A DNA stretch of 64,000 nt from Hyphomicrobiales bacterium (GCA_900471515.1 UCFC01000002.1:1-64000), one strand, 5' to 3'. Shown: positions 20,692 to 29,592, numbered from the stretch's first letter. Program-made: numbers and translations. Notes: generated from the letters alone by a model not told the origin.

Positions 20692-21536
20692 GGCTGCGCT
20701 CGCTGCTTTTCGTGCCCGGCGACCGGCCGGAGCGTTTCGACAAGGCGGTCGCCTCCGGCGCCGATGCCGTCATCCTCGATCTGGAGGATTCCGTTTCCGC
20801 GCAGAACAAGCCGCAGGCACGGGAGGCCGTGCGCGACTTCGTCATGCGCCGCGCCGCCGATGCAAAGCTCGTCGTTCGCATCAATCCCCTCGCCACGCCA
20901 GCTTGCGATGACGACCTCATGGCACTTGCGGATATCAACGCCTTCGCAATCATGCTGCCGAAGGCCGAAGGCGCATCGTCAGTGCGCCGGCTCGCAAGCC
21001 GCCTGTCACCCGCCGTCCCCATCCTGCCGATCGCGACGGAGACACCGGCTGCCATTTTCGAAATCGGCAGCTACAGGGATGTCGCCTCTCATCTTTGCGG
21101 ACTGACCTGGGGCGCGGAAGATTTGCCGGCCGCCATCGGTGCCGCCGCCGCCCGCGAGGCAGACGGACGCTACACCGCCCCCTATGAGCTCGCCCGCTCA
21201 CTGGTGCTGTTTGGCGCCCATGCCGCCACGGTTCCCGCCATCGAGACCGTCTATCCCGACTTCCGCGATCTCGGCGGCCTCGCGACCTATGCCGCGCGTG
21301 CGCGGCGCGACGGGTTCTCGGGCATGATGGCGATCCACCCGAGCCAGGTCGAACCGATCAACCACGCTTTCACACCCGACGCTGCGGAGATCGCCTGGGC
21401 GGAAAAAGTCGCGAGCGCCTTCGCGGCTTCGCCTGACAGCGGCGTCGTCCAGATCGACGGACGCATGCTCGACCTGCCGCACCTGAAACTGGCAAAGCGC
21501 ATTCTGGAGGCGGGAAAACGATCGGACGAAGGATGA
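20688..21536 (+). CDS. HpcH/HpaI-family CoA ester lyase (CitE-like, candidate HMG-CoA/citramalyl-CoA lyase)
   Basis: 282 residues, CitE-like TIM barrel: LRSLLFVPGDRPERFDKA, DAVILDLEDSVS (metal-binding acidic residues), VVRINPL (Arg), PIATETPAAIFEI (metal Glu), LTWGAEDLPAAIG (metal Asp), MAIHPSQVEPIN. The start at 20688 gives ATGA coupling to the maoC-like gene; an earlier frame start lies inside that gene. In the leucine cluster it occupies the slot of HMG-CoA lyase but belongs to an unrelated family. A CitE-type protein in M. tuberculosis (Rv2498c, from memory) acts on both citramalyl-CoA and HMG-CoA. The same role is proposed here, by context. Confidence 0.88.
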   Translation: MRLRSLLFVPGDRPERFDKAVASGADAVILDLEDSVSAQNKPQAREAVRDFVMRRAADAKLVVRINPLATPACDDDLMALADINAFAIMLPKAEGASSVRRLASRLSPAVPILPIATETPAAIFEIGSYRDVASHLCGLTWGAEDLPAAIGAAAAREADGRYTAPYELARSLVLFGAHAATVPAIETVYPDFRDLGGLATYAARARRDGFSGMMAIHPSQVEPINHAFTPDAAEIAWAEKVASAFAASPDSGVVQIDGRMLDLPHLKLAKRILEAGKRSDEG

Positions 21537-21550
21537 CTGTCCTTCTCGGC

Positions 21551-21580
21551 TCTGCCGGGCGACCGCGAGAAACCGGCAGA
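21551..21580 (+). terminator. Candidate terminator after CitE-like gene
   Basis: TCTGCCGG (21551-21558) pairs with CCGGCAGA (21573-21580) across a 14-base loop. There is no T-run after it, so an intrinsic terminator is only weakly supported. Confidence 0.35.
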
Positions 21581-21931
21581 CGCAGGGATATGGGATACCG
21601 TTCGCGGGGTCTGAAACGCCCAATAAATGGGCAGAATAACCCATATGTCGTAAATTGAACATCAGATGTCGCATTTGTTCGGCTCAACGCACAGCTGTGC
21701 AAAGCTATTTCCGATGTCGAATTCTCCTGATAGCAGGTTCTTTCCGATGGAACTTCCGAGGGAATTTTGAAATCAATCAATAATAACGGCAATTAATAGA
21801 ATTGAATAGCCACATAAGCTTCTCAAATCCTAGCTATATTTCATATATAATTGGAATATAGGCGACCGCATCGACCAGGATACCAGAACGTCAAGCATCG
21901 ATGTTCAACGAAAATTTCGCGAAATTTGGAC

Positions 21932-21949
21932 ATGAATATTTTATGACAG
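21932..21949 (-). promoter_or_regulatory. Pho-box-like site, minus orientation
   Basis: Read on the minus strand the site is CTGTCATAAAATATTCAT. The first half is an exact CTGTCATA and the second half keeps TCAT at the 11-bp-spaced position, which is the PhoB direct-repeat pattern. It lies about 110 bp upstream of the ugpB start, next to a plus-strand copy. Confidence 0.55.
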
Positions 21950-21967
21950 AAACTTTCTACTCTTTTC

Positions 21968-21985
21968 ATGTCATAGAAACTTCAT
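21968..21985 (+). promoter_or_regulatory. Pho-box-like site, plus orientation
   Basis: ATGTCATAGAAACTTCAT carries TGTCATA followed at an 11-base period by TTCAT, resembling PhoB binding sites. It lies 74 bp before the ugpB ATG. Control of ugp operons by PhoB under phosphate limitation is established in enterics and rhizobia. Confidence 0.55.
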
Positions 21986-22059
21986 TGGTGGCCGCAAATT
22001 GAACCAGTTAATAGGGCGTGCGCTCAAGAGGGGGCGCGTCCTATTTTTCGAGGGTTCTC

Positions 22060-23418
22060 ATGCAAGCCAAGCTTCTCGGCGCCGTAGGCGCCCTTCTCGC
22101 TTCAGCTTTCGTCGCTGCTGGTCCCGCCGCTGCTGCCGAAAAGACCAAGATCGACTTCTGGTTCGGTAACTCGGGCGATATCGCCACGCGCGTTCAGGAA
22201 CAGTGCGACCGTTTCAACAAGTCGCAGAACGACTACGAAGTCGTCTGCACCAGCCAGGGTTCTTACGACGCCTCGCTGCAGAACACGATCGCCGCTTTCC
22301 GCGCCGGCAAGCAGCCGACCATCGCACAGGTTTCCGACGCCGGCACGCTCGACATCATGCTGTCGGGCGCTTACTACCCGGCCAACAAGCTCATGACCGA
22401 CATGGGCTACAACGTTGACTGGAACGACTACTTCTCCGGTATCGCCGGCTATTACGCAACGTCGAAGGGCGACATGTACTCGTTCCCCTTCAACTCCTCG
22501 ACCGCCCTTCTCTACTGGAACAAGGACGCCTTCGCCAAGATCGGCAAGGACCATGCTCCGGCTACCTGGAAGGAAGCTGGCGAAGATTTCAAGGCTCTGA
22601 AGGACGCAGGTTACGCCTGCCCGCTCGGCTTCGACATCTCCAACAACGAAGTCTGGCAGTTCATCGAACAGTTCGAAGCCGTCAACGGCGAGCCGATCGC
22701 TACCAAGAAGAACGGCTTTGAAGGCCTCGACGCCGAGCTGGTGTTCAACAAGAACCCGATGCTCGTCAACTTCGTCAAGGACCTGAAGGGCTGGTACGAC
22801 GCCAAGGAAGCCGTCATCAAGAACAAGGCTGTCGGCCAGACCTTCGTCGAAGCCTTCGCCGCCGGCGATTGCCAGGTCATCCTGACCTCGGTCGGCGACC
22901 ACGGCAATATCGGCCGCACCGCCAAGCAGGGCATGAACTGGGGCGTTGCCATGCTCCCGACCTACGGCGATGCAACCCGTCACAGCTCCTATGTTGGCGG
23001 CGCTTCGCTCTGGGTTCTGAAGGGTCATTCGGACGCCGAATACAAGGCTGCCGCTGCCTTCTTCAACTTCATCGCAAAGCCGGAAGAAGCTCTCACCTGG
23101 TCGACCGTCACCGGCTACATCCCGGTTCGTAACTCGGGCTTCGAATACCTGAAGAAGCAGGGCTTCTACGACAAGGCTCCCTATGCCGGTCGCGAACTCG
23201 CCATTCAGAGCCTGACCGCCTCCCCGGCCGGCGACACGTCTGCCAAGGGCATCCGCCTCGGCGGCCTGCTCCAGGTCCGTACCGAAATCGCCAACGGCCT
23301 GCAGGCGATCTTCGTCAACAATGCCGACGTACAGGCTTCGCTCGACTCTGCTGCCGACCGCGGCAACCAGCTGCTGCGTCGCTTCCAGCAGACCTACAAG
23401 GGCGTTCAGCTGCCCTAA
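22060..23418 (+). CDS. ugpB: sn-Glycerol-3-phosphate ABC transporter, substrate-binding protein
   Basis: 452 residues, periplasmic. The Sec signal MQAKLLGAVGALLASAFVAA ends near AAA-AEKTKIDFWFG. The family-1 binding-protein body has GNSGDIATRVQEQCDRFN, FPFNSSTALLYWNKDAFAK and HSSYVGGASLWVLKG, as in UgpB. It binds glycerol-3-phosphate and glycerophosphodiesters. The ATG at 22060 follows CGAGGG; an earlier in-frame start at 22018 lacks a signal peptide directly after it. Codon use is strongly biased to the preferred set, fitting high expression. A hairpin separates it from ugpA. Confidence 0.93.
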   Translation: MQAKLLGAVGALLASAFVAAGPAAAAEKTKIDFWFGNSGDIATRVQEQCDRFNKSQNDYEVVCTSQGSYDASLQNTIAAFRAGKQPTIAQVSDAGTLDIMLSGAYYPANKLMTDMGYNVDWNDYFSGIAGYYATSKGDMYSFPFNSSTALLYWNKDAFAKIGKDHAPATWKEAGEDFKALKDAGYACPLGFDISNNEVWQFIEQFEAVNGEPIATKKNGFEGLDAELVFNKNPMLVNFVKDLKGWYDAKEAVIKNKAVGQTFVEAFAAGDCQVILTSVGDHGNIGRTAKQGMNWGVAMLPTYGDATRHSSYVGGASLWVLKGHSDAEYKAAAAFFNFIAKPEEALTWSTVTGYIPVRNSGFEYLKKQGFYDKAPYAGRELAIQSLTASPAGDTSAKGIRLGGLLQVRTEIANGLQAIFVNNADVQASLDSAADRGNQLLRRFQQTYKGVQLP

Positions 23419-23433
23419 TCGACTGATATGAGC

Positions 23434-23466
23434 CGCACCCGGCCCGCTTCTGGCGCGCCGGGTGCG
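23434..23466 (+). terminator. Intra-operon hairpin between ugpB and ugpA
   Basis: CGCACCCGGC (23434-23443) pairs perfectly with GCCGGGTGCG (23457-23466) across a 13-base loop, followed by TCTTTGT. It probably attenuates transcription or stabilises the ugpB 3' end, giving more binding protein than membrane subunits. Confidence 0.65.
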
Positions 23467-23545
23467 TCTTTGTACATTCCCTACCGGCTGCGGCGGTGCG
23501 ATCGCCGTCCGCGCCAGAACCAAACCAGGACGAAAACGACCACTC

Positions 23546-24430
23546 ATGGAAAAGCGCGTCACTTTCTCCTCGACGACGATCGGCCTTCTCTTCGCATTTC
23601 CGATGCTGTTGCTGATCTTCGTCTTCTTCTACTGGCCGAGCGCGCAGGCGCTGTATTGGGCGTTCACGCTCGAGCAGCCATGGGGCGGCGGCAATGCCTG
23701 GGTCGGTTTCGACAATTTCAAGCAGCTGCTGAGCGACCCGATCTACTGGGATTCCATCACCCGCAGCATGATCTTCGGCTTCGCCTCGACCGCCATTGCC
23801 ATGGGCCTGGCGCTCATTCTGGCGCTTCTGACCGATCGTGAACTGCGCGGCCACAAGATCTATCGCTCGGTCTTCATCTGGCCCTATGCGATTGCCGCTC
23901 CCGCGCTCGGCCTTGCCTTCCGCTTCATCCTGGCGCCGGAAGCCGGCCTTCTGTCGGTCATCAACCATGTCTGGCCCGGTCTCTGGAACCCCGCTTTCGA
24001 CGGCAAGGATGCGATGATCGCCGTCATCATCGCCTTTTCCTGGAAATATATCGGCTACAACTTCATCTTCTTCCTGTCGGCGCTGCAGGGCATCCCCCGC
24101 TCGCTGATCGAGGCCGCCGCCATGGACGGCTCCGGGCCGATGCGCCGCATGCGGGATATCCAGCTGCCGCTGCTCACCCCGACGCTGTTCTTCCTGCTCG
24201 TCATCAACATTACCGAGAGCTTCCAGGATTCCTTCGGTATCGTCGACGTCATGACCCAGGGCGGCCCGGCGCGCGCCACCGAACTCATGGTCTACAAGAT
24301 CTATTTCGACGGCTTCAAAGGCCTCGATTATTCGGGCGCCGCAGCCCAGTCCATGATCCTGATGGGCCTCGTCATCCTGCTTACCATCTTCCAGTTCCGC
24401 TTCATCGAGCGGCGCGTGCACTACAAGTGA
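23546..24430 (+). CDS. ugpA: sn-Glycerol-3-phosphate ABC transporter permease
   Basis: 294 residues, matching UgpA. Six hydrophobic segments are visible, the first near residues 12-35 (TIGLLFAFPMLLLIFVFFYW). The EAA loop is IEAAAMDGSGPMRRMRDIQLP. FGIVDVMTQGGPARATELMVYKIY is the conserved periplasmic loop of CUT1 permeases. The ATG at 23546 is chosen since it starts the typical short cytoplasmic tail; the longer frame from 23462 begins inside the hairpin region. It pairs with UgpE. Confidence 0.92.
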   Translation: MEKRVTFSSTTIGLLFAFPMLLLIFVFFYWPSAQALYWAFTLEQPWGGGNAWVGFDNFKQLLSDPIYWDSITRSMIFGFASTAIAMGLALILALLTDRELRGHKIYRSVFIWPYAIAAPALGLAFRFILAPEAGLLSVINHVWPGLWNPAFDGKDAMIAVIIAFSWKYIGYNFIFFLSALQGIPRSLIEAAAMDGSGPMRRMRDIQLPLLTPTLFFLLVINITESFQDSFGIVDVMTQGGPARATELMVYKIYFDGFKGLDYSGAAAQSMILMGLVILLTIFQFRFIERRVHYK

Positions 24431-24440
24431 GGTCGCGGAC

Positions 24441-25355
24441 ATGATCGAACGCACGCCAATCTTCAATTTCGTCTGCTACACCCTGCTGGCTGTCGGCCTG
24501 GTGATCGCGCTTCTGCCCTTCCTGATCGTCATCGTGGCATCGACGCTCGATCTCGAGACGGTCAACCGGGTGCCGCTGCCGCTCGTTCCGAGCAGCCATT
24601 TCTGGGAGAACGTGCAGACCGCCTGGGTTCGCGCCGATCTCGGCAACAAGCTGTTCCACAGCATCATCTTCGCCGCCACGGTCGGCGCCGGCAAGGTGAT
24701 CCTCTCGGCCATGGCCGCCTTCTCGATCGTCTATTTCCGTTTCCGCGGCCGCTACCTGATCTTCTGGATCATCTTCATCACACTGATGCTGCCGCTCGAA
24801 GTGCGTATCGTGCCGACCTACTCGATCGCCGCCAACGCGCTTCAGCCCTTCCAGTCCATCCTTGATGTGACCGGCATCACCTGGCTGATCGCACAGATCA
24901 CCGGCATCCAGGTCAAGTTGGAATGGGGCCTGCTGAACTCCTATCCGGGTCTGGTCCTGCCGATGGTTGCGACGGCAACCGGCACCTTCCTCTACCGCCA
25001 GTTCTATCTGACGGTTCCGGACGAGCTGGCCGAGGCATCGAAGATGGACGGGTCCGGCCCGGTCCGCTTCTTCTGGGACGTGCTTCTGCCGCTGTCGCGC
25101 CCGAACATGATCGCGCTTTTCACCATCATGTTCGTCTGGGCCTGGAACCAGTATCTCTGGCCGCTTCTGATTACCACCGATCCGAGCTTCGGTATCGCTG
25201 TTACCCAGCTGAAAACGCTCATTCCCTCCGAATTCGGCCTGCCCGACTGGAACGTCGCCATGGCCGGAACATTGATCATCATGTCGCCGCCGCTGATCCT
25301 CGTCATCCTGATGCAGCGTTGGTTCGTGCGCGGCCTAATCTCCACCGAGAAGTGA
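24441..25355 (+). CDS. ugpE: sn-Glycerol-3-phosphate ABC transporter permease
   Basis: 304 residues against about 281 in E. coli UgpE. The N- and C-terminal parts align well with UgpE as I recall it ([66 protein letters not shown]). The extra residues lie in one block after [12 protein letters not shown], roughly residues 134-163, and read as a mostly hydrophobic loop. The gene starts ten bases after ugpA. It forms the channel with UgpA. Confidence 0.91.
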   Translation: MIERTPIFNFVCYTLLAVGLVIALLPFLIVIVASTLDLETVNRVPLPLVPSSHFWENVQTAWVRADLGNKLFHSIIFAATVGAGKVILSAMAAFSIVYFRFRGRYLIFWIIFITLMLPLEVRIVPTYSIAANALQPFQSILDVTGITWLIAQITGIQVKLEWGLLNSYPGLVLPMVATATGTFLYRQFYLTVPDELAEASKMDGSGPVRFFWDVLLPLSRPNMIALFTIMFVWAWNQYLWPLLITTDPSFGIAVTQLKTLIPSEFGLPDWNVAMAGTLIIMSPPLILVILMQRWFVRGLISTEK

Positions 25356-25368
25356 AAGGAACAGACCC

Positions 25369-26478
25369 TTGGCACCGATCTCCATCCGTGGCGTGAAGAA
25401 AAGCTATGGCAAGAACGCCGTCGTTCACGGCGTCGATCTCGAAATCCAGTCGGGCGAATTCATCGTCATCCTCGGCCCGTCCGGCTGCGGCAAGTCCACG
25501 CTTCTGCGCATGATCGCCGGCCTGGAAGAAATCACCGGCGGCGAAATCGCCATCGACGGCCGCGTGGTCAACCAGCTTGAGCCGCGCGAACGCGGCTGCG
25601 CGATGGTCTTCCAGAACTATGCGCTTTATCCGCACATGAGCGTTGCCGAAAACATCGGCTACGCGCTCAAGGTTTCGGGCGTGCCGAAAGCCGAGCGCGA
25701 CCGCCGCATCGCCGAAGTCGCCAAGGCGCTCAGCCTCGAGCCCTTCCTGGAACGCCGACCGGCAGCCCTGTCCGGTGGTCAGCGCCAGCGCGTCGCCATG
25801 GGCCGCGCCATGATCCGCGAGCCGAAGGTTTTCCTCTTCGACGAACCTCTGTCCAATCTCGACGCCAAGCTGCGTATCGCCATGCGCGCGGAAATCCGCC
25901 GCCTGCACCGCCGCCTCGGCGCCACCTCGATCTTCGTGACCCACGACCAGAACGAGGCCATGACGCTGGCCGACCGCATCATCGTCATGAATGCCGGCAA
26001 TGTCGAACAGGTCGGCACGCCGGAAGAGGTCTACCACTATCCCGCAAGCCGCTTCGTCGCCGGCTTCGTCGGTACCCCGGCCATGAACCTGCTGGAAGGC
26101 CGCGTCAACGAAAACGGCACCTTCATCTATGACGAAGGCCGCAGCGTCGCGCTTCCGGCCGAACGCGGCAAGCAGCTTGCCGGCCAGCGCGTCGTGCTCG
26201 GCGTGCGTGCCGAAGCCGCCCGCCTCGTTTCCCCGGATGCACCCGGCGCACTCGTCGCCACCGCCGATTTCATCGAAGAACTGGGCGCGAGCCGCGTCGT
26301 GCATGCCGATTTCGATGGCCTGCCCTTCGCTGTCGCGATGACCGGTTCGGTCTCGCTGAAGACCGGCGACCGGATCGGCATCGCGATCGATCAGGATTCG
26401 ATCCATCTCTATTCGGCCGACACCGGCGCAGGCCTCGTCGCCCCGGCTCGCGCGAACGCCAAGACCGTCGACGCCTGA
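25369..26478 (+). CDS. ugpC: sn-Glycerol-3-phosphate ABC transporter ATP-binding protein
   Basis: 369 residues, MalK/UgpC class. It has Walker [10 protein letters not shown] near residue 37, the signature [15 protein letters not shown], Walker [16 protein letters not shown], and the C-terminal TOBE/regulatory domain ([12 protein letters not shown] onward). The start is an uncommon TTG at 25369, preceded by GAAAGGA at good spacing; no ATG in frame occurs before the conserved domain. It hydrolyses ATP to drive UgpAE. Confidence 0.92.
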   Translation: MAPISIRGVKKSYGKNAVVHGVDLEIQSGEFIVILGPSGCGKSTLLRMIAGLEEITGGEIAIDGRVVNQLEPRERGCAMVFQNYALYPHMSVAENIGYALKVSGVPKAERDRRIAEVAKALSLEPFLERRPAALSGGQRQRVAMGRAMIREPKVFLFDEPLSNLDAKLRIAMRAEIRRLHRRLGATSIFVTHDQNEAMTLADRIIVMNAGNVEQVGTPEEVYHYPASRFVAGFVGTPAMNLLEGRVNENGTFIYDEGRSVALPAERGKQLAGQRVVLGVRAEAARLVSPDAPGALVATADFIEELGASRVVHADFDGLPFAVAMTGSVSLKTGDRIGIAIDQDSIHLYSADTGAGLVAPARANAKTVDA

Positions 26479-26489
26479 GCCTGCCAGCC

Positions 26490-27527
26490 ATGAGCAATTT
26501 TTCCGATCTCGCCACCGGCGACCGCAACCTCGTTGCGGTCGCCGTGGAGGCACTTGCCGCCCCGTCAGCCGCCTTCTTCGACGAGGCACGGGCCGCAGCA
26601 TTGACGCGAGCCGAACATGACCGGCTGGCTGCGACGCAGCCGGCCCTCTCGACGATCGAAGTGGTCCATGCCGATAGCGACATTGAGGCGGCCAGCGGCA
26701 TCGTCGTCGCTGCGTGGAATGCCGAACGTCTGAAGTACCACGCGCCTTCGGTCGAACTCGTTTCCCAAAGCGGTGCCGATGTCCTGCTCTTGACGGAGGC
26801 CGATCTCGGCATGGCACGCGCCGGTAACCACCATACCGTTGCCGATCTCGCCCGCGATCTTGGCATGTCCTATGTCTTCGGCGTGGAATTCATCGAGCTC
26901 GGTCTCGGGGATTCGCGCGAGCGCGAATGGCACAAGGGCGAAACGAACGCAGTCGGTTTTCACGGCAATGCGCTGCTGTCGCGCCTGCCGGTAACGGACG
27001 CCGCACTCATCCGCCTCGACGATGGCGGCAATTGGTGGACGGATGCGAAGGACGGTCAGGGCCGGATCGGCGGACGCATGGCGATTGCCGCGAGGATCGA
27101 GACTTCACTCGGGCCGATCCTCGCCGTCAGTGTGCATCTGGAAAGCAAGACCGATATCGAAGATCGCGCTGGGCAGACGCGCAGGCTGATCGCGGCCGTT
27201 GAAAAGCTGGCCGGAAACCTGCCTGTGGTGATCGGCGGCGACTTCAACACCAACAGCCTTCCGGCCGGCACGCGCGAACCGGAAGCCCACGAACCGCTGT
27301 TCGGCCTGCTTGCCGAAGCCGGCTACCGCTGGGAGGCAGCCAACGACTTCGCGCTCACGCAGCGCACGCGTCCGGACGGCACTCCGCAGCCGCCTTTCGC
27401 CCGGCTTGACTGGCTGTTCACCCGCGGGCTTACGGCAAGCCAAGCCGTAACCGTTCCCGCCGTCGATGCCGACGGCGCAGCGATCTCGGACCACGAACTC
27501 GTCAAGGCCCGGTTTTCCACCCTCTGA
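26490..27527 (+). CDS. Endonuclease/exonuclease/phosphatase (EEP) superfamily protein
   Basis: 345 residues. The EEP fold begins near residue 70: AAWNAERL (Asn), LLTEADLGM (metal Glu), then VSVHLESKTD (His), GGDFNTNSL (Asp/Asn), RLDWLF and ISDHELVKA (Asp-His), so all catalytic positions are present. The first ~65 residues match no family I recognise. It has no signal peptide and is probably cytoplasmic. It lies 11 bp after ugpC and is probably co-transcribed. A phosphodiesterase or phosphatase acting on imported glycerophosphodiesters would suit the operon (inference); nuclease activity is not excluded. Confidence 0.82.
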   Translation: MSNFSDLATGDRNLVAVAVEALAAPSAAFFDEARAAALTRAEHDRLAATQPALSTIEVVHADSDIEAASGIVVAAWNAERLKYHAPSVELVSQSGADVLLLTEADLGMARAGNHHTVADLARDLGMSYVFGVEFIELGLGDSREREWHKGETNAVGFHGNALLSRLPVTDAALIRLDDGGNWWTDAKDGQGRIGGRMAIAARIETSLGPILAVSVHLESKTDIEDRAGQTRRLIAAVEKLAGNLPVVIGGDFNTNSLPAGTREPEAHEPLFGLLAEAGYRWEAANDFALTQRTRPDGTPQPPFARLDWLFTRGLTASQAVTVPAVDADGAAISDHELVKARFSTL

Positions 27528-27554
27528 TCAGCCACGGACAAAGAGCCGCAGCCC

Positions 27555-27585
27555 GGCAGGCCCGCCGAAAGGCGGCCTGCCGTTT
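27555..27585 (+). terminator. Terminator after ugp operon
   Basis: GGCAGGCCCGCC (27555-27566), loop GAAA, GGCGGCCTGCC (27571-27581), with one bulged base, followed by GTTTCCCC. A GAAA tetraloop on an 11-bp stem is a strong hairpin, though the T-tract is short. Confidence 0.7.
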
Positions 27586-27727
27586 CCCCGAATTCCCTGC
27601 GGAATGTCTCCCCGACGATGCTTCTGCCAGAGAGGTCCTCTTCGCTGCGACTTTGGGGAAAGATGTCGTGAAATTGAGAAAGCGAACGCCTATATAGTCG
27701 CCGAGTCTGTTTGAAAGGAAATTCGTC

Positions 27728-29251
27728 ATGACTATCAATGGAAGCCTGCTCGTCGCGGGATCGGAAAAGCGCGGCACGCGTGGGGAACTCTACGGCATCG
27801 AGGCAGCCACCGGGACGCCCTTGCCCGTTTCCTTTGGCGGCGCCTCTGCCGAAGACGTCGAGGAGGCGACCAGGGCTGCATGGGAAGCCTTCGCCTCCTA
27901 CCGGGAAACCGATCTCGAAACGCGGGCGGCCTTCCTTGAAACGATCGCCAGCGAGATCGAAGCGATCGGTGACGAACTGATCGTGCGGGCGATGGCGGAG
28001 ACCGGGCTCCCACGCGGGCGCCTGGAAGGCGAACGTGCCCGCACCACCGGACAGCTTCGGCTGTTTGCGAAGGAGGTCCGGGACGGCCGCTTCCAGGAAC
28101 TTCGTTTCGACGGTGCCGATCCCTCCCGCAAGCCGGTTCCGAAGCCGGATCTGCGCCTGCGCAACGTTCCCCTTGGCCCGGTCGCCGTTTTCGGCGCATC
28201 GAACTTTCCGCTCGCCTTCTCGGTCGCCGGCGGTGACACGGCGTCTGCGCTGGCGGCAGGATGCCCTGTCGTCGTCAAGGCGCATTCCGCCCATCCGGGC
28301 ACATCGGAACTGGTCGGCCGCGCCGTACAGCGCGCCGTCGCCAAGGCTGGCCTGCATGCCGGCACTTTCGCGCTTCTTTTCGATACCGGCTTCGAGGTCG
28401 GGCAGAAGCTGGTGGCCGATGCCAGAATCAGAGCCGTCGGCTTCACCGGCTCACGCCGGGGCGGCACGGCGCTGATGAAGATCTCGTCCGAGCGCAAGCA
28501 GCCGATCCCGGTTTATGCAGAAATGAGCAGCATCAACCCGGTCATCTTCTTCCCCCATGCGCTGAAAACCCGCGCGGCAGAGATCGCGACCGCCTTCGTG
28601 GGCTCGCTGGTTCTGGGTGCGGGACAATTCTGCACCAATCCCGGCCTCATTCTTGCCGTCGATGGCGAGGGTCTGGATGCTTTCATTGCCAGGGCACGCG
28701 AGCTTCTGCCTGACGTCAGCGCCCAGACGATGCTGACGGGCTCCATCGCCAAGGCATTCTGCGATGGTGTCGCCCGGCTGGAAAAACATCCCGAAGTCCG
28801 CCTTGTCGCCAATGGCAAGCCCGGCAGCGAATTCGAAGGCACGGCCGCTCTTTTCGAGACGACGGCTGCGGCATTCCTGGCGCACCATGAGCTTCAGGAC
28901 GAAATTTTCGGTGCAGCCGGCCTCATCGTGCGCTGCCGCGATTTCGCTGAACTCGAACGCGTCCTCGACGGTCTCGAAGGTCAGCTGACCGTTGCCCTGC
29001 ATATTGCGAGCGAAGACGAGCCGGACGCGAAGCGCCTCGTTCCCAAGCTGGAAATGCTTGCCGGACGCCTGCTCGTGAATGGCTTCGGAACCGGTGTGGA
29101 AGTATCGCCCGCGATGGTCCACGGCGGCCCCTATCCGGCAACGGCCGACGGCAGGTCGACGTCGGTCGGGACGCTCGCCATCTACAGGTTCCTGCGCCCG
29201 GTTTCGTATCAGGACTTTACGACCGAGCTGCTTCCGGTTCCGCTGCGGTGA
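27728..29251 (+). CDS. Aldehyde dehydrogenase, alpha-ketoglutaric semialdehyde dehydrogenase type
   Basis: 507 residues, NAD(P)+-dependent. The N-terminus ([32 protein letters not shown]) and the block [19 protein letters not shown] with [14 protein letters not shown] are typical of the 2,5-dioxovalerate/alpha-ketoglutaric semialdehyde group. The catalytic Cys is in [11 protein letters not shown] and the Glu in [11 protein letters not shown]. Such enzymes finish non-phosphorylative pentose or hexuronate pathways by making 2-oxoglutarate. The gene stands alone between two terminators, with TATATA about 35 bp and AAGGAAA about 10 bp upstream. It could serve the sugar-acid modules elsewhere in this window (inference). 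Confidence 0.88.
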   Translation: MTINGSLLVAGSEKRGTRGELYGIEAATGTPLPVSFGGASAEDVEEATRAAWEAFASYRETDLETRAAFLETIASEIEAIGDELIVRAMAETGLPRGRLEGERARTTGQLRLFAKEVRDGRFQELRFDGADPSRKPVPKPDLRLRNVPLGPVAVFGASNFPLAFSVAGGDTASALAAGCPVVVKAHSAHPGTSELVGRAVQRAVAKAGLHAGTFALLFDTGFEVGQKLVADARIRAVGFTGSRRGGTALMKISSERKQPIPVYAEMSSINPVIFFPHALKTRAAEIATAFVGSLVLGAGQFCTNPGLILAVDGEGLDAFIARARELLPDVSAQTMLTGSIAKAFCDGVARLEKHPEVRLVANGKPGSEFEGTAALFETTAAAFLAHHELQDEIFGAAGLIVRCRDFAELERVLDGLEGQLTVALHIASEDEPDAKRLVPKLEMLAGRLLVNGFGTGVEVSPAMVHGGPYPATADGRSTSVGTLAIYRFLRPVSYQDFTTELLPVPLR

Positions 29252-29257
29252 TCGGCC

Positions 29258-29320
29258 GGGGCTTGCCGGCCTCCACAGGGCAGTCTCTTGGAAGAGACCG
29301 TCGAAAGGCCGGCAAGCCCC
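29258..29320 (+). terminator. Nested inverted repeat, probable terminator of aldehyde dehydrogenase gene
   Basis: A perfect 14-bp outer pair, GGGGCTTGCCGGCC (29258-29271) with GGCCGGCAAGCCCC (29307-29320), encloses a second perfect pair, GTCTCTT (29283-29289) with AAGAGAC (29292-29298). No T-run follows. It begins 6 bp after the stop codon. Confidence 0.55.
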
Positions 29321-29448
29321 AGCACGGCTGGAAAGAGGCATCCATCTTAAGGCCGGTGCAGCGTCAGCATGCGCGGAGCCGCATTCGCAAAACCGTCATT
29401 TTGCCAGTGACATTGGCTCCATTCTCTGCAAGAAAGAGTGCCGTTGAG

Positions 29449-29530
29449 AGACAGGGGCGCCCGTTTGCAGGAACGGGCTGAGAAGCACCCTTCGAACCTG
29501 AACCGGATAATGCCGGCGGAGGGAGTCGCT
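29449..29530 (+). ncRNA. TPP riboswitch (THI box)
   Basis: The leader contains the conserved THI-box blocks in order: ACAGGGG, the helix around CCCGTTTGCAGGAACGGG, CTGAGAAGCACCC, GAACCTGAACCGGATAATG, and CCGGCGGAGGGA. This is the thiamine pyrophosphate aptamer. It ends about 65 bp before the thiM start. In Gram-negative bacteria such elements mostly block ribosome access when TPP is abundant, and the GAAAGGGG ribosome site of thiM lies downstream as needed. Confidence 0.93.
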
Positions 29531-29592
29531 CGGGTCACAATCTGCTTCATCGCATGATCGTTCCCGCGCCTGCCCCGCCTGAAAGGGGTACG

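Larger units (their letters stand above)
21537..22059. other. Long promoter region upstream of ugpB
   Basis: A 523 bp gene-free stretch. The first part holds a weak inverted repeat after the CitE-like gene. From about 21770 the sequence becomes AT-rich, unlike the surroundings, and ends with two Pho-box-like sites at 21932-21985. No convincing short gene was found. A leader transcript or small RNA cannot be excluded from sequence alone. Confidence 0.7.
29252..29592. other. Intergenic region: nested inverted repeat, then TPP riboswitch leader
   Basis: 341 bp between the aldehyde dehydrogenase and thiM. It contains a nested palindrome (29258-29320), about 130 bp with no recognisable feature that must include the thi promoter (a possible -35 TTGCCA at 29401), and the TPP aptamer (29449-29530). 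Confidence 0.8.

Noticed and set aside
21645..21719. Three ATGTCG repeats (21645, 21666, 21714) upstream of ugpB
   Set aside because: The unit is only six bases, spacing is irregular (21 and 48 bp), and such a short word is expected often by chance.
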